A DNA stretch of 64,000 nucleotides from Candidatus Schekmanbacteria bacterium (GCA_016219965.1 JACRJM010000007.1:308294-372293); one strand, 5' to 3'; counted from the stretch's first letter, positions 51,417-61,246 are shown. The notes: generated by a model from the sequence alone, not told the origin. Numbers and translations: made by a program.

Positions 51417-53720
51417 TTACAATGTATGAGTTAACTCATTTTTTTCTTCCATAAAACCAGATTTAAAAGACATTTTGTTTTTCAGATCTATCTTATCCAT
51501 AAAAGCATTCAGTACCATTTCATTACCAGAAAACCGAAATGCTGCTTGTGAGCCAAATCCCTGATAGAACGAAGCATGATATTCAGGATCTATTTTATTT
51601 ATAAAATCTGAGATCTTGTTACAATTATAATAACATTTCTCAACAACTATCCTGGCAATCCCGCTATATATATGCTTTTTTTCATCATCAGAAAATGATG
51701 ATATGATATTATTATATTTTGTTCCGTCGAAAGATGAAGCAATCGCAATTCCAGACCCTTCTAAAATAGCAGCGCTATATCCTGGGGGAACTTTATCTAA
51801 TACATTTTTAATAATAGATGGGTTATCTCTGTTCTCATAAAATAAACCCAACCCAACTCCTCTGAGTATTATATTTTTATTACCAGTATTCATTGCTTCG
51901 ATTTTGTTTACAACCTTTTCAAGGCTACCCTGATTTGACATTATATTAAAGCCAATTACTGGGAGGAATACTTGATGTAATTCTACATTTAATTTTCCAA
52001 TCATATCCTCAGACACTATATCCTTTACAGCACCTTTGTCAGAAAGACCGTCGACAAAGCCTATAGAAAAAAATCTTTTATTGCCATCCGAAATAGTTTC
52101 AATTATGTCATCTACTGGCTCAAACCCATTAAACAAACCAATCCCATAGCCTAGTCCCTCATAAAAATATGATTTTTCTATAAAATCTCTAGAAGAGACA
52201 AGATTGTTAATCTCATTTATTACATCCAGCTTTTTATCAATAAAATAATGCCTAGTTGAAAATCCTGCACCATAAAAAAATTCATTGTAAAACTCTTTGT
52301 TAATATTGTCGCCAATATCAAAAAGCTTTTTTAAGTCAAATCTATCCCTTCCGATCCTGGCTCTCGTAAACATCTCTCCAGCAAACATTGAATATGAATA
52401 GCCATTCCTATAAATTAAATTATCTTTTGATGATTTAATTTCAGGAGTGAGATACATAGCTGTAAAACCCGAGGCACAAAAAAATACTGTCAACAATCCT
52501 CCTGTAATTTTCTTATATTTCTCATTTGCAACCAGCATATCTTTTATAAAAAAAGTGAGAATAAAAAAAATAGCAGGATATAAGGGGAGGAAATATCTTA
52601 ACGACAGGTAATAGGATAAATAATTTTTTTCACTTGCATAACTTATTGCATTGGTAAATGCCGGGCTAAAAAAATAAATACATGAGAAGACTATTATATA
52701 AATAATGAAAAATGTTCTTTTATTTAAAAAAAGACTCCTCTTATTTACGTTAGAACTTTCTCTTTTAAAATGACCTTCAAATAAAATCCTGCTGCAGACA
52801 AATAAAAATGAAACTACAAGCAACACCAGACATATCTTCCTAATCAAAAATATCCCGAACGCATCTACATTATATCTGTAATCAAAAAGCGCAGGAATAT
52901 TATTGAATAAATATTTTCCGATTTTTTCGCTCAGACCATGTAGTGCTCCCTGCTCTCCGGAATACCCTCCTCTCAAGAAGGAAGTCCCGCTAAAGTTGTT
53001 TACTAAATTGTAATATATGGCAGGGGTGAAACCTATAACAAAAGAAATAAAAAAATAGCAAAAATATTTTGTACTAAAGAATCTTCTATCAACGGCAAAC
53101 CAGACAATAAAGAATGTCAACAGAACCGAAATAAATATATAATCAAAATAAAGTGAAAATCCGCATATAGCGCCTAACAGCGCATATAGAACTAACTTCT
53201 TATCACTGTATATTTCTTCGTTGGTATAAAAAATCGAATAATATATATATATAGTAACTGCTGAAAAAAACAAAGACTCGCAATGATTCCCAAGAAGCAT
53301 AAGAGATGCACGAGAAAATAAAGCCGGTGGAAAAATAAAGAAAAGACCACCTACAATAGTGGTCATTGGATCAAAATACTTTTCCAGAAGAAACATAAAA
53401 AAAATGAAACTTACAAATGAGAAAGAGAATGCGACTAATTTTAAAGTCAGATAAGAATTGTTAAAACAATAGAAAAAAAAGGCTGTTAAATATTCGGTAA
53501 CAACAGTTCCCCCGGCATGAGGCATTATCAGGCAATAAGAAAGAGGGATTTTAAGCCCTGTAGTAGCTATCTCATTCGCAACGGTTCCAATATAAAGCTC
53601 ATCTGTATGCCTCGGGATAATTCTCGTCTGCAAAAACCATAAGCGGACTATCAAAAAAAACAGAATCAATACTACAAGATGCCACTTTCCGGTTAAGAAT
53701 GTTGTTTCTTTTTTTGCCAT
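51417..53720 (-). CDS. Membrane GT39-like glycosyltransferase with a repetitive soluble C-terminal domain
   Basis: Residues 1-430 of this 767-residue protein hold about eleven transmembrane helices, with the acidic motif RHTDELYIG in the first outer loop as in GT-C transferases. Residues about 465-767 are soluble and repetitive: a segment with a hydrophobic-Gly-x-Gly core recurs about every 37 residues (FYEGLGYGIG, LRGVGLGLFY, LEGSGIAIAS, YSGIARIV, FYQGFGSQAA). This looks like an alpha-helical repeat domain on a transferase, perhaps for acceptor binding. The gene is AT-rich. It lies 74 bp after the sulfatase-like gene on the same strand, so they may be co-transcribed. Confidence 0.7.
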   Translation of the reverse strand: MAKKETTFLTGKWHLVVLILFFLIVRLWFLQTRIIPRHTDELYIGTVANEIATTGLKIPLSYCLIMPHAGGTVVTEYLTAFFFYCFNNSYLTLKLVAFSFSFVSFIFFMFLLEKYFDPMTTIVGGLFFIFPPALFSRASLMLLGNHCESLFFSAVTIYIYYSIFYTNEEIYSDKKLVLYALLGAICGFSLYFDYIFISVLLTFFIVWFAVDRRFFSTKYFCYFFISFVIGFTPAIYYNLVNNFSGTSFLRGGYSGEQGALHGLSEKIGKYLFNNIPALFDYRYNVDAFGIFLIRKICLVLLVVSFLFVCSRILFEGHFKRESSNVNKRSLFLNKRTFFIIYIIVFSCIYFFSPAFTNAISYASEKNYLSYYLSLRYFLPLYPAIFFILTFFIKDMLVANEKYKKITGGLLTVFFCASGFTAMYLTPEIKSSKDNLIYRNGYSYSMFAGEMFTRARIGRDRFDLKKLFDIGDNINKEFYNEFFYGAGFSTRHYFIDKKLDVINEINNLVSSRDFIEKSYFYEGLGYGIGLFNGFEPVDDIIETISDGNKRFFSIGFVDGLSDKGAVKDIVSEDMIGKLNVELHQVFLPVIGFNIMSNQGSLEKVVNKIEAMNTGNKNIILRGVGLGLFYENRDNPSIIKNVLDKVPPGYSAAILEGSGIAIASSFDGTKYNNIISSFSDDEKKHIYSGIARIVVEKCYYNCNKISDFINKIDPEYHASFYQGFGSQAAFRFSGNEMVLNAFMDKIDLKNKMSFKSGFMEEKNELTHTL

Positions 53721-53794
53721 TGTATTGATTATATTAGCACAATTGGCTAAATGAAATAACTTGAAAAAAGAGAGAGCTTCATAACTAAGAAAAG

Positions 53795-55177
53795 CTATAG
53801 ATACCCTAAAGTTTTCAGTGCGTTTATATGTTCTTCCTGTATGCGATGATCAGAATCAGAACCATAACGTTTATTAAGCTTACTTATTTCAAAATCAAGC
53901 AGAGCTTTTATTTCATCCAGGGGTTTTGAAGGTTTATCAATCAGATTATTAAGTTCAAGAGGATCCTCAAGAAGATTGTAAAACTCATTTTTGCCTTTTG
54001 AGTAAAAAATATATTTGTATTTGTCATTTTGAAGTGAATAAACTCCGCCAGGTATCCAACCTTCATTTAATTGAGATTGATTTGGACGTGCCCTCTGGGC
54101 AAATGAATATTTAACTGGATAAGCCTTGTTCCCTTTTCCAAACTCGGCAACCAAAGAATGCCCTTCTATCTTTGGTAAAACTTTATCTAAAGGAATACCT
54201 GCAAAATCCATTATTGTAGGCAGAAGGTCAATATGACGGACCATTTTGTTTATTACCTGTCCTTTAAAATTTTCATTTGAAAAATAAAATAGAAGCGGCA
54301 CTTGAACCTGTTCATTATAAAGATATTTGTCATGATGACGGTAATTATGACTTCCAAGACCTTCACCGTGATCCGCTGTAATCACCCAGAGGATATTCCC
54401 TTTGAATTTCTGTGCGTTAACCGTATCAAATAATCTTTTAATCTGTTGATCAACAAATCTTATCCTTGCATCGTATTCAATATTATGTTCAAAAGTTTTT
54501 GGATGGAAGACAGTCCCATATTTTACTGAAAGGAATTTTTTCAGTTCATCATTTGAGATAGAAGACTCCTTTTCCACGATTTCTCTGTAATCTGAATATA
54601 AAGAATATTCAGAGTCAAAGAAGTATTGATGTACATCAAAGAGATGCACCCACATAAAAAATTTGTCGTCCTGTTCCCGCTTTTGCAACCATTGTATGGC
54701 AGAATCTGTCGTTTCTTTCCCCTTTCTTACACTTCCTCTTTTTTCTTCATAGAAATCAAAATACTGGAAACCCTGTTTTAAGGCATCAAGAAATCTAACA
54801 CTTATGAAAGCACTGGTTAAAAATTTATTTTGTTTAAAAATATCACTAATTGTAACCATATCTCTTTTAAGAAGCTCACCGTTACTGCTAATCCCGTGTT
54901 GCAAAGGAAAAAGAGATGTAAACATCGACGCATGCGATGGAGATGTCTGGGAAGTCGGGGCATAACACTTCTTAAACAAAATTCCCTTTTCTTTGAGTTC
55001 AGAAAGAAAAGGCGCTGTTTTCCGAGGATACCCATAGAATGGGAGGTGATCAGCACGCAGAGTGTCAATTGTAATAAAAATTACGCTCTGCACATTTTCA
55101 GTGTTCCTGTTACAGACAATGCTGAAAGCAATGACAATTAACAAAACTATAAGATTAAATCTGATTATTTTTTTCAT
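53795..55177 (-). CDS. Sulfatase-superfamily hydrolase or transferase with a Thr active site
   Basis: The 460-residue protein has a short N-terminal hydrophobic anchor or lipoprotein-like signal (LIVLLIVIAFSIVC). The alkaline-phosphatase/sulfatase fold shows TIDTLRADHLPFYGY and WVITADHGEGLG for metal binding. The position of the formylglycine Cys/Ser is Thr78 in TSPSHASM, and the usual Arg is His82. Formylglycine sulfatases need Cys or Ser in a CxPxR context, so this is probably not a classical sulfatase; Thr nucleophiles are used by phosphoethanolamine and phosphoglycerol transferases of the superfamily. I infer phospho-substituent transfer or hydrolysis at the cell surface, acting with the glycosyltransferase downstream. 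Confidence 0.8.
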   Translation of the reverse strand: MKKIIRFNLIVLLIVIAFSIVCNRNTENVQSVIFITIDTLRADHLPFYGYPRKTAPFLSELKEKGILFKKCYAPTSQTSPSHASMFTSLFPLQHGISSNGELLKRDMVTISDIFKQNKFLTSAFISVRFLDALKQGFQYFDFYEEKRGSVRKGKETTDSAIQWLQKREQDDKFFMWVHLFDVHQYFFDSEYSLYSDYREIVEKESSISNDELKKFLSVKYGTVFHPKTFEHNIEYDARIRFVDQQIKRLFDTVNAQKFKGNILWVITADHGEGLGSHNYRHHDKYLYNEQVQVPLLFYFSNENFKGQVINKMVRHIDLLPTIMDFAGIPLDKVLPKIEGHSLVAEFGKGNKAYPVKYSFAQRARPNQSQLNEGWIPGGVYSLQNDKYKYIFYSKGKNEFYNLLEDPLELNNLIDKPSKPLDEIKALLDFEISKLNKRYGSDSDHRIQEEHINALKTLGYL

Positions 55178-55381
55178 TACACGATTTTCTTTATTAAAAT
55201 ATTTTCAAAAAAGCAAAAAAAAACGGGAACATAACTCAAAAATATAGATAGCAATAGCGGAAACAAACTATAGTGGATTTTGGGAGATGCACTCGCTGAT
55301 CATGTTCAAATGGGTCTATATGGTAATCACAGAGAAGTGAGGCTGCCTAAGATAAAAGCCTCACTCACTGAAAAGAAACAA

Positions 55382-55454
55382 CGTCCCCACGGGGATTCGA
55401 ACCCCGGTTGCCGGCGTGAAAGGCCAGTGTCCTAGGCCTCTAGACGATGGGGAC
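55382..55454 (-). tRNA. tRNA-Glu (UUC)
   Basis: The 73-nt gene folds as a standard cloverleaf on the minus strand: acceptor GTCCCCA/TGGGGAC, anticodon loop CTTTCAC with anticodon TTC, and T-arm GGTTCGAATCC. Discriminator base is G and CCA is not encoded. It is 36 bp from the tRNA-Lys gene, so the two are probably co-transcribed. Confidence 0.95.
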
Positions 55455-55490
55455 CTCTACTGCACTTTGGGAAAAACATAAAAAACTCTT

Positions 55491-55563
55491 TGAGCCGTGC
55501 TGGACTCGAACCAGCGACCATCTGCTTAAAAGGCAGATGCTCTACCACCTGAGCTAACGGCCC
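55491..55563 (-). tRNA. tRNA-Lys (UUU)
   Basis: The 73-nt cloverleaf on the minus strand has acceptor GGGCCGT/ACGGCTC, D-arm AGCTCAGGTGGTAGAGC, anticodon loop CTTTTAA with anticodon TTT, and T-loop TTCGAGT. Discriminator base is A and CCA is not encoded. The flanks (55178-55381 and 55564-55637) hold nothing else I can identify. Confidence 0.95.
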
Positions 55564-55637
55564 TCAACTTTTTAGAAGCGTTGTTTAATATCAAAAAAAT
55601 AATGTCCTGTCAAAAAGATTTGTGCTAATATTTTTCA

Positions 55638-56288
55638 ATGCTTGCTAAAGAGCGGAAATTAATGGCTCTCAGGAGAAAGCTCCCGTCTGACGGAATGGCT
55701 CTCAACATAGGTTGCGGAGATTTTAATTATTTTTCTTCAATTAAAGGCTTTAAAGGCAAAATTATCAACTGTGACAAAGATTTTTCTCCTGTCAGCCCTT
55801 TTATCAGATGCTTCGGTGAGAAACTGCCATTTAAGGATAACAGCTTTGATCATGTAGTTGCCCTGGATGTCATAGAACATATAAAGGACGATGCCCTTTT
55901 TTTAAAAGAAATTCTAAGGGTTCTAAAAAAAAGAGGCAGGGTTTTTATAACAACACCGTGCAGTGAAGATGACTTTCTGCTGATTGAGATACCCAAAAAA
56001 ACAAATTGGGGAAATGCTGAAAAAGACTGGGGACACGTAAGGCGTGGCTATACAAGGAATGAGTTCAGAGCTCTCACAAAAAACTACTTCGAGATATCTT
56101 ATCTTGAAAGATTCGGAGCAACTTTTTCACGCATAGGATACCAGCTCTACTATTTAAGGCACTGGTATAAATTCTGGAGATATATTCCTCCCGTCCGCTG
56201 GTTTCTGAGAATATTCAACTACCTCGACGTTCTGTTCTGCAACGGCAAGGGACATATGATTTTTGCCGTGCTCAATCCCAGGAAATGA
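55638..56288 (+). CDS. SAM-dependent methyltransferase (Methyltransf_11 type)
   Basis: The 216-residue class I methyltransferase has motif I at ALNIGCGDFNYF (about 21-32), an acidic motif II near INCDKDF, and the DVIEHIKDD / LRVLKKRGRVFITTP segment. A basic, aromatic C-terminus (YQLYYLRHWYKFWRYIPPVRWF) may attach to membrane. The stop overlaps the next gene by 4 nt (ATGA), and that gene encodes a membrane glycosyltransferase, so it likely methylates a lipid-linked sugar, polysaccharide or quinone-like lipid. Substrate unproven. Confidence 0.85.
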   Translation: MLAKERKLMALRRKLPSDGMALNIGCGDFNYFSSIKGFKGKIINCDKDFSPVSPFIRCFGEKLPFKDNSFDHVVALDVIEHIKDDALFLKEILRVLKKRGRVFITTPCSEDDFLLIEIPKKTNWGNAEKDWGHVRRGYTRNEFRALTKNYFEISYLERFGATFSRIGYQLYYLRHWYKFWRYIPPVRWFLRIFNYLDVLFCNGKGHMIFAVLNPRK

Positions 56289-57730
56289 AAAACCGCTCAC
56301 TATTAACAATATGCACCTGCATTTTCATATTAACTGTCATTACAGGAGCTTTCTATCAATGGGGCGAGACAGGGATTGATGATGCATTCATCACCTACAG
56401 ATATGCAGGACACATTGCTGGAGGGGATGGTTTTGTATGGAACAAAGGAGAGAGCCCGGTATACGGCTCAACAAGCTTCCTCTACACAATCCTTTTAAGC
56501 ACATTTAACCGCTTCAATTTTGACATTCCTCAAAGCAGTGTCTTGATAAGTATTGCAGCAAGAGGTGTTTCAGGGATTTTAATCTTTTTAATCTGCATGG
56601 AACTATCCTCACCATCTACGGGAGCAATAGCTACTTTTTTATATGCCATTAATCCAGCTGTTATAAGCTATTCCGCAGGGCTTGAAACCCAGCTTTACAT
56701 AACGCTGATTCTCGCAGGTTTTTATTTTTACTTTCGAAATTTGCTTTGCCTTTGTGCATTATCATGCGGGCTTTTGGTAATGACAAGGATTGACGGGCTA
56801 CTTATTCCAGCCATGATTTTTATCTATCATCTTATCAAAAAAAGAGAAATACCTTTAAAACCTCTCATGATTTTCTCTGCTATTCTTTCTCCCTGGGTAT
56901 TTTTCTCACTCTATACATTTGATTCCCTGCTCCCCAATAGTTTCTACGCAAAGCGGTTGCACGAAAAAGCGATTTCAGGAAGGTTTAATTTGATCCATAT
57001 AATACCTGAGATTAAGGATACCGTAGGAAGTTATATTGTCTTGGCTTTATTGAGTTTGTTTGCTTTAGCCGGGATATTTTATTTTTTCAAAAAGAAATCA
57101 GAAAAATTTCTTCTCATCTCATGCTGGGGAGCAAGTTATTATCTGGCATACACCTTTGCAGGGCTGCCCGATTTTCCATGGTATTATATGCCGCTTCTTT
57201 TTTTATTCTTCATATCTGCTTCACAGGGAATAATATTTCTGGCTAACAGCGGCAATAAACCGTTTGGCAAGATTGCCATAATTTTAGCCATAATTTCAGT
57301 TTCCCAGATTTGCTATGTTGGTTACAAAACCGGAAGGCACAGATTCCTGCAAGGAAATACAATCTCGTTTAATGATGTGCGATACAGGATGTCTCAGGAG
57401 ATAATAAAGAGAAACATCAATCCGGATGCTACCATACTTGCATACGAAGTCGGGATGATCGGTTATTACACTGACTTAAAAACAATAGACTTGCTCGGAC
57501 TGGTATCGCCGGAAGTGATTCCTCATATCCGCGAAAGAGACTATCTCTGGAGCTTTAAAAAATATAATCCTGATTATGTGACATTGATAGACGCCGGAGA
57601 CTCCCCTTCCACACGGGAGCTATTCAATCTGATAAAGAATGACAATAATTACGAGGAAACATTAAAAGTAAAAACACGGTGGGGGCACAACTATATACTT
57701 TTTTCTAAAAAGAAGGAGCAAGGTTCGTAA
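56285..57730 (+). CDS. Polytopic membrane glycosyltransferase (GT-C type), paralogue of the gene at 33343
   Basis: The 481-residue protein has about eleven helices and the outer-loop motif DDAFITYRYAGHIAGGDGFV, then RIDG and PNSFYAKR. These match the motifs of the 33343-34902 protein in order and spacing. It is coupled to the methyltransferase by a 4-nt overlap. Its 3' end overlaps the convergent GH2 gene by 26 bp. It would add a sugar from a polyprenyl carrier on the periplasmic side. Confidence 0.75.
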   Translation: MKNRSLLTICTCIFILTVITGAFYQWGETGIDDAFITYRYAGHIAGGDGFVWNKGESPVYGSTSFLYTILLSTFNRFNFDIPQSSVLISIAARGVSGILIFLICMELSSPSTGAIATFLYAINPAVISYSAGLETQLYITLILAGFYFYFRNLLCLCALSCGLLVMTRIDGLLIPAMIFIYHLIKKREIPLKPLMIFSAILSPWVFFSLYTFDSLLPNSFYAKRLHEKAISGRFNLIHIIPEIKDTVGSYIVLALLSLFALAGIFYFFKKKSEKFLLISCWGASYYLAYTFAGLPDFPWYYMPLLFLFFISASQGIIFLANSGNKPFGKIAIILAIISVSQICYVGYKTGRHRFLQGNTISFNDVRYRMSQEIIKRNINPDATILAYEVGMIGYYTDLKTIDLLGLVSPEVIPHIRERDYLWSFKKYNPDYVTLIDAGDSPSTRELFNLIKNDNNYEETLKVKTRWGHNYILFSKKKEQGS

Positions 57731-60700
57731 ACAATACAGACAGATATCTCTTTGCATTGCGCCATGCAGGGGAATTTTGCGGAAGCCTATCCCATGTAAG
57801 CTGGTCAATAACGATCTTCCCTTTTCCTAAAGGGATCTCAAGAAGCCCTGAAGGTGTCATAATGGCTGAATCTCGCGCTTCACTGTAAATCTGATTTTCG
57901 ATAATGTTCCCTCTAAGAGGAGAAGGAGCCAACCCAGGGGCCGGCTTGTCGTCAATCCAGTAAAGCTCCTGATTGCTCATCCCCCATGTAAGCGGAGCAT
58001 TATTTTTTAAGACATTATTTTTTAAAAATGGAGGATTGCGTTTAGGCTTTGCCATTTCAAATCCCGCAAGGAACATATCTTGAGCCAGCTTAAAGCCTTG
58101 CGGTGTAAGCCCATGGAGATAGAGAGCGTCGCCAGCTTCAATCATTGGTTTTATTTCCCTAAAACGATTTGCGGCAGCGGCATCAAAATCATTAAAGATG
58201 AATATCCTCTTATATGCGAACCCCTTCTCCTTTGAAATTTCTTTTTTGCGGCAGTCATCAATCGGAAAGCCCACAGATTCAAGCCTTCCCTTGAAATCAT
58301 CATTGCCGGAAAGCAGAACGCCCCGGACTTCTCCAATGTCATTCTTTTTTTCTTCCAGACAATACTTCACCATATTCGTAAATATCATACCTGCAGCCGG
58401 TTCATCATTAATCTTTAGAGCAATGTTCATCTGGCAGAAAAGGATTTTCCCTTTTCCTATAAATACCTCAACAAGCGGTGAATAAAGGAGTCCTCCTTCA
58501 CCCCCAGAATCAATGAGCGCTCTTGCCCCAGCCTTCTCTGGTTTTGAAAAACAATTAGTGGCAACAATATTATTTTTCCCCCAGAATGAAAAATCTCCTT
58601 CTTCCATTTCATTAAAAACAGGATGTCCAGGAGCCCTGATATAACAGATCGTAGGTGAATGGCCGGTAATAGAAAGCGGAAACAGCCCCTGCGGCAATGA
58701 ATCCTGTTTCATGACTATTGCACTCCCTCCACGCCGGACAAAATCAATTATATTATTAGGCATCTGGGGCTGGTTTTTTAATCCTGGCGAGAATGCCTTT
58801 TCTCCGGCAATGATAAGTTTTATATCATCATCGATATTGGCGCCCGGCTGGTCAAGGCTCTTAAAATCAGCACCTCTCAGGAAAGAAAGAGAGTTGTAAG
58901 GATCGTAAACAGCAACCTTGCCGCTGATGACATTTTTAAGAGAAAGTACCGGCAGGATAGAATAATCATAGGAATCGCTAAAAAGGACTTCTCCCTTTTT
59001 GTCTGAAACATTTATTAACAGCTTTAATTTTGTCCGCTCTTTAACCTCAGGAAGCCTTGCTGCCAATAGTATAAAATCCTTCCCTCCTGCCTCGATAAAA
59101 GATTTTCTTTTCGATGACCAGATTTTTTTACCATCAAGCTCCAGTTCAGAGTTTATCGCAAATTCTTTATCTTCAAGGGTATCATTAAATATTGTCACCT
59201 CCCTTGAAAAATCACTCCCCGCAAAAAACCTGCTGCCATATTCCTTCACAAAAGCAGCAATCGGCGAGAATGCTGTCCTGCACGCTTCCACAAGCTCATT
59301 CTTAGATGGTATATGCTTTTCAGACCAGCCATTCCCCCAGGGTTTTGTCTCGAACAAGTTCCAGGGTGTTACAGCCGGTATCTCGTTATAGCGATATGCC
59401 TTTAACTGCATAAGCCATGCTTTTGCCTTGGCAATCGTTTTATACCGAATAAAATCCTTATACCCCTCGTCTCCCACAAAAATACTGTCACCATCCGGGG
59501 TCCGCGATGGTTCCCAGAGTGTCTCTCCTATAAAGTAGGGCTTTGTCGGGTCTTTTCTTAGACTACCGCCTTTATTCTGCACGAACCAGTAAGATATATT
59601 GGGATACTGATAATGGCTTCCCCCCATATTGAGGTCATAAACATATTCCCGCGGATAATGGATGTTTTCAATGTCTCCGTCTCCAAATGTCTGCGCACCT
59701 TCATTCATAACAGGCCTTAAGGGATCAATAATTTTTGCTTCATGTTTAAGTGCGATAACCCTTGACTCAAGCTCGCTTCTTTCCATTTTATTATTTAAAA
59801 GCAAGCTGTCTATCTCGCTTGTAATATCCCATATAATAATGGATGGATGGTTGATCTTATCTTTAACAAGAGAGCGGACATGTTCTCTGGCATTATTCCA
59901 ATAACGTTCATCAGTAATCATTTGAGATGCGTCAGGGGTTATAGCTGTGTCGGCGATAACAAGGATTCCCATTTTATCTGCCGTCTCATACCAGTGTTGA
60001 GGCCAGGGCTGATCCATAAGCCTCACGCAATTCACATTCGCATATTTTAAAAGATTGAACGTACGTTGAGAAGACTGAGGCTCAAGGTGATCATAAACAT
60101 CGGCAATATGAAAGCAGGCGCCATGCAGATGTATCCTTTTGCCGTTAAATGAAAACTGGTTCCCATCTATGCTGAATTCCCTGAAACCGAAAACCGTATC
60201 AGTTTTATCATACTCTTTCCCATCAATTTCAATGATAGTTTGAAGCTTGTATAGGTATGGGTCATGGGGCCACCAGAGCCTTAGAGCATCCCATGTACCT
60301 GCCCCTCTTAACAATTTTTGTTCCCCGGGCATAAAAGTAACAGGCGGACTTTTGAAACTCATTTTTTCATCAGCACCATCCATCACCCTGAAAAGCAAAT
60401 TTACATCAATATTCTTTCCTGATTTGTTTACAACCTCGACCGCTGCAGAGATTGTTTTCTTTTTCACACTGGTAAAAACCGAGACATTCTTTGAAAACAC
60501 AGATGGGCGTATTAGAATATTTACATCACCCCAAATACCATGAAGTTTTGCATCCCTGTGCCAGGCAGGAGGATAAAGAAGCCTGCGTGTCTTTACATCA
60601 CAAATTGAACTAAAGTTGCCAACCTTTACAAGGCAAGTATTAAGCTCCCCCCATTTAATTGAATCTGTTATGTCAAACTCGAATCCTTCGAACCCGCCAG

Positions 60701-61040
60701 TATGAGAGCCAGCCAGCTTGTCGTTTATAAAAACATCTGACTTCCATCGAACACCCTCACATTTTATAAAAACCCTTTCCCCCGGAATATTTGTGTGAGA
60801 TATGGTGAAATCCTTTTTAAACCATGCGAATTGATACTCATTGCCGGTGATATAACCGGGCACATCAACCTCTTTCCAGATATTGGCATCTTCCGGCATT
60901 TTTTCATTTTTACTTTCAATGAGCTTCCACTTCCCGGAGAGCTCTACAACTTCAGCAGAATAGGCGGGGAAGATAAAACCAGAGTAAAGAAAAGCAATAA
61001 TGACCAAAAAAAAGAACTTAAAATATCCGATTTTTTTCAT
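57705..61040 (-). CDS. Secreted glycoside hydrolase family 2 enzyme
   Basis: The 1111-residue protein has a signal peptide (YFKFFFLVIIAFLYSGF). It has the GH2 order of jelly-roll domain (about 40-180), Ig-like domain (about 185-290) and TIM barrel (about 295-600). The barrel shows LHGACFH, NCVRLMDQPWP and the acid/base region NHPSIIIWDITSEID; GETLW (about 510) is a candidate for the nucleophile strand. About 500 further residues include two possible Ig-like parts and a glutamine-amidotransferase-like region. GH2 members cleave beta-galactosides, beta-glucuronides or beta-mannosides; which one is not clear. Catalytic Glu residues seem kept. It probably trims exopolysaccharide or scavenges glycans. 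Confidence 0.83.
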   Translation of the reverse strand: MKKIGYFKFFFLVIIAFLYSGFIFPAYSAEVVELSGKWKLIESKNEKMPEDANIWKEVDVPGYITGNEYQFAWFKKDFTISHTNIPGERVFIKCEGVRWKSDVFINDKLAGSHTGGFEGFEFDITDSIKWGELNTCLVKVGNFSSICDVKTRRLLYPPAWHRDAKLHGIWGDVNILIRPSVFSKNVSVFTSVKKKTISAAVEVVNKSGKNIDVNLLFRVMDGADEKMSFKSPPVTFMPGEQKLLRGAGTWDALRLWWPHDPYLYKLQTIIEIDGKEYDKTDTVFGFREFSIDGNQFSFNGKRIHLHGACFHIADVYDHLEPQSSQRTFNLLKYANVNCVRLMDQPWPQHWYETADKMGILVIADTAITPDASQMITDERYWNNAREHVRSLVKDKINHPSIIIWDITSEIDSLLLNNKMERSELESRVIALKHEAKIIDPLRPVMNEGAQTFGDGDIENIHYPREYVYDLNMGGSHYQYPNISYWFVQNKGGSLRKDPTKPYFIGETLWEPSRTPDGDSIFVGDEGYKDFIRYKTIAKAKAWLMQLKAYRYNEIPAVTPWNLFETKPWGNGWSEKHIPSKNELVEACRTAFSPIAAFVKEYGSRFFAGSDFSREVTIFNDTLEDKEFAINSELELDGKKIWSSKRKSFIEAGGKDFILLAARLPEVKERTKLKLLINVSDKKGEVLFSDSYDYSILPVLSLKNVISGKVAVYDPYNSLSFLRGADFKSLDQPGANIDDDIKLIIAGEKAFSPGLKNQPQMPNNIIDFVRRGGSAIVMKQDSLPQGLFPLSITGHSPTICYIRAPGHPVFNEMEEGDFSFWGKNNIVATNCFSKPEKAGARALIDSGGEGGLLYSPLVEVFIGKGKILFCQMNIALKINDEPAAGMIFTNMVKYCLEEKKNDIGEVRGVLLSGNDDFKGRLESVGFPIDDCRKKEISKEKGFAYKRIFIFNDFDAAAANRFREIKPMIEAGDALYLHGLTPQGFKLAQDMFLAGFEMAKPKRNPPFLKNNVLKNNAPLTWGMSNQELYWIDDKPAPGLAPSPLRGNIIENQIYSEARDSAIMTPSGLLEIPLGKGKIVIDQLTWDRLPQNSPAWRNAKRYLSVLFTNLAPSF

Positions 61041-61185
61041 AGATAGGATTATATAGTGAAATCAATAGAAAGGACAATATCTGTGGAATTTTTTATCCCC
61101 TAAAGTGTGGCTTGACTTTCTGGCTTAACAATTATAATAAAAGCGGTTCAACCTATTGGATTGAAAAGCATTACTGTTATATCCG

Positions 61186-61200
61186 GGCATAATACTTGCA
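61186..61200 (+). promoter_or_regulatory. Sigma-54 promoter of the half-ferritin / Fe-S assembly operon
   Basis: GGCATAATACTTGCA has GG and GC exactly 10 bp apart and matches the sites at 43581 and 13248 at almost every base. A start near 61212 gives a leader of about 35 nt. A separate sigma-70-like pair, TTGACT (61112-61117) and TATAAT (61133-61138), has a short 15-bp spacer and looks weaker. Confidence 0.75.
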
Positions 61201-61246
61201 ATATACTTAGGGAATTAATAAAGATTAAAGAAGGAGCAAGAAAAAT

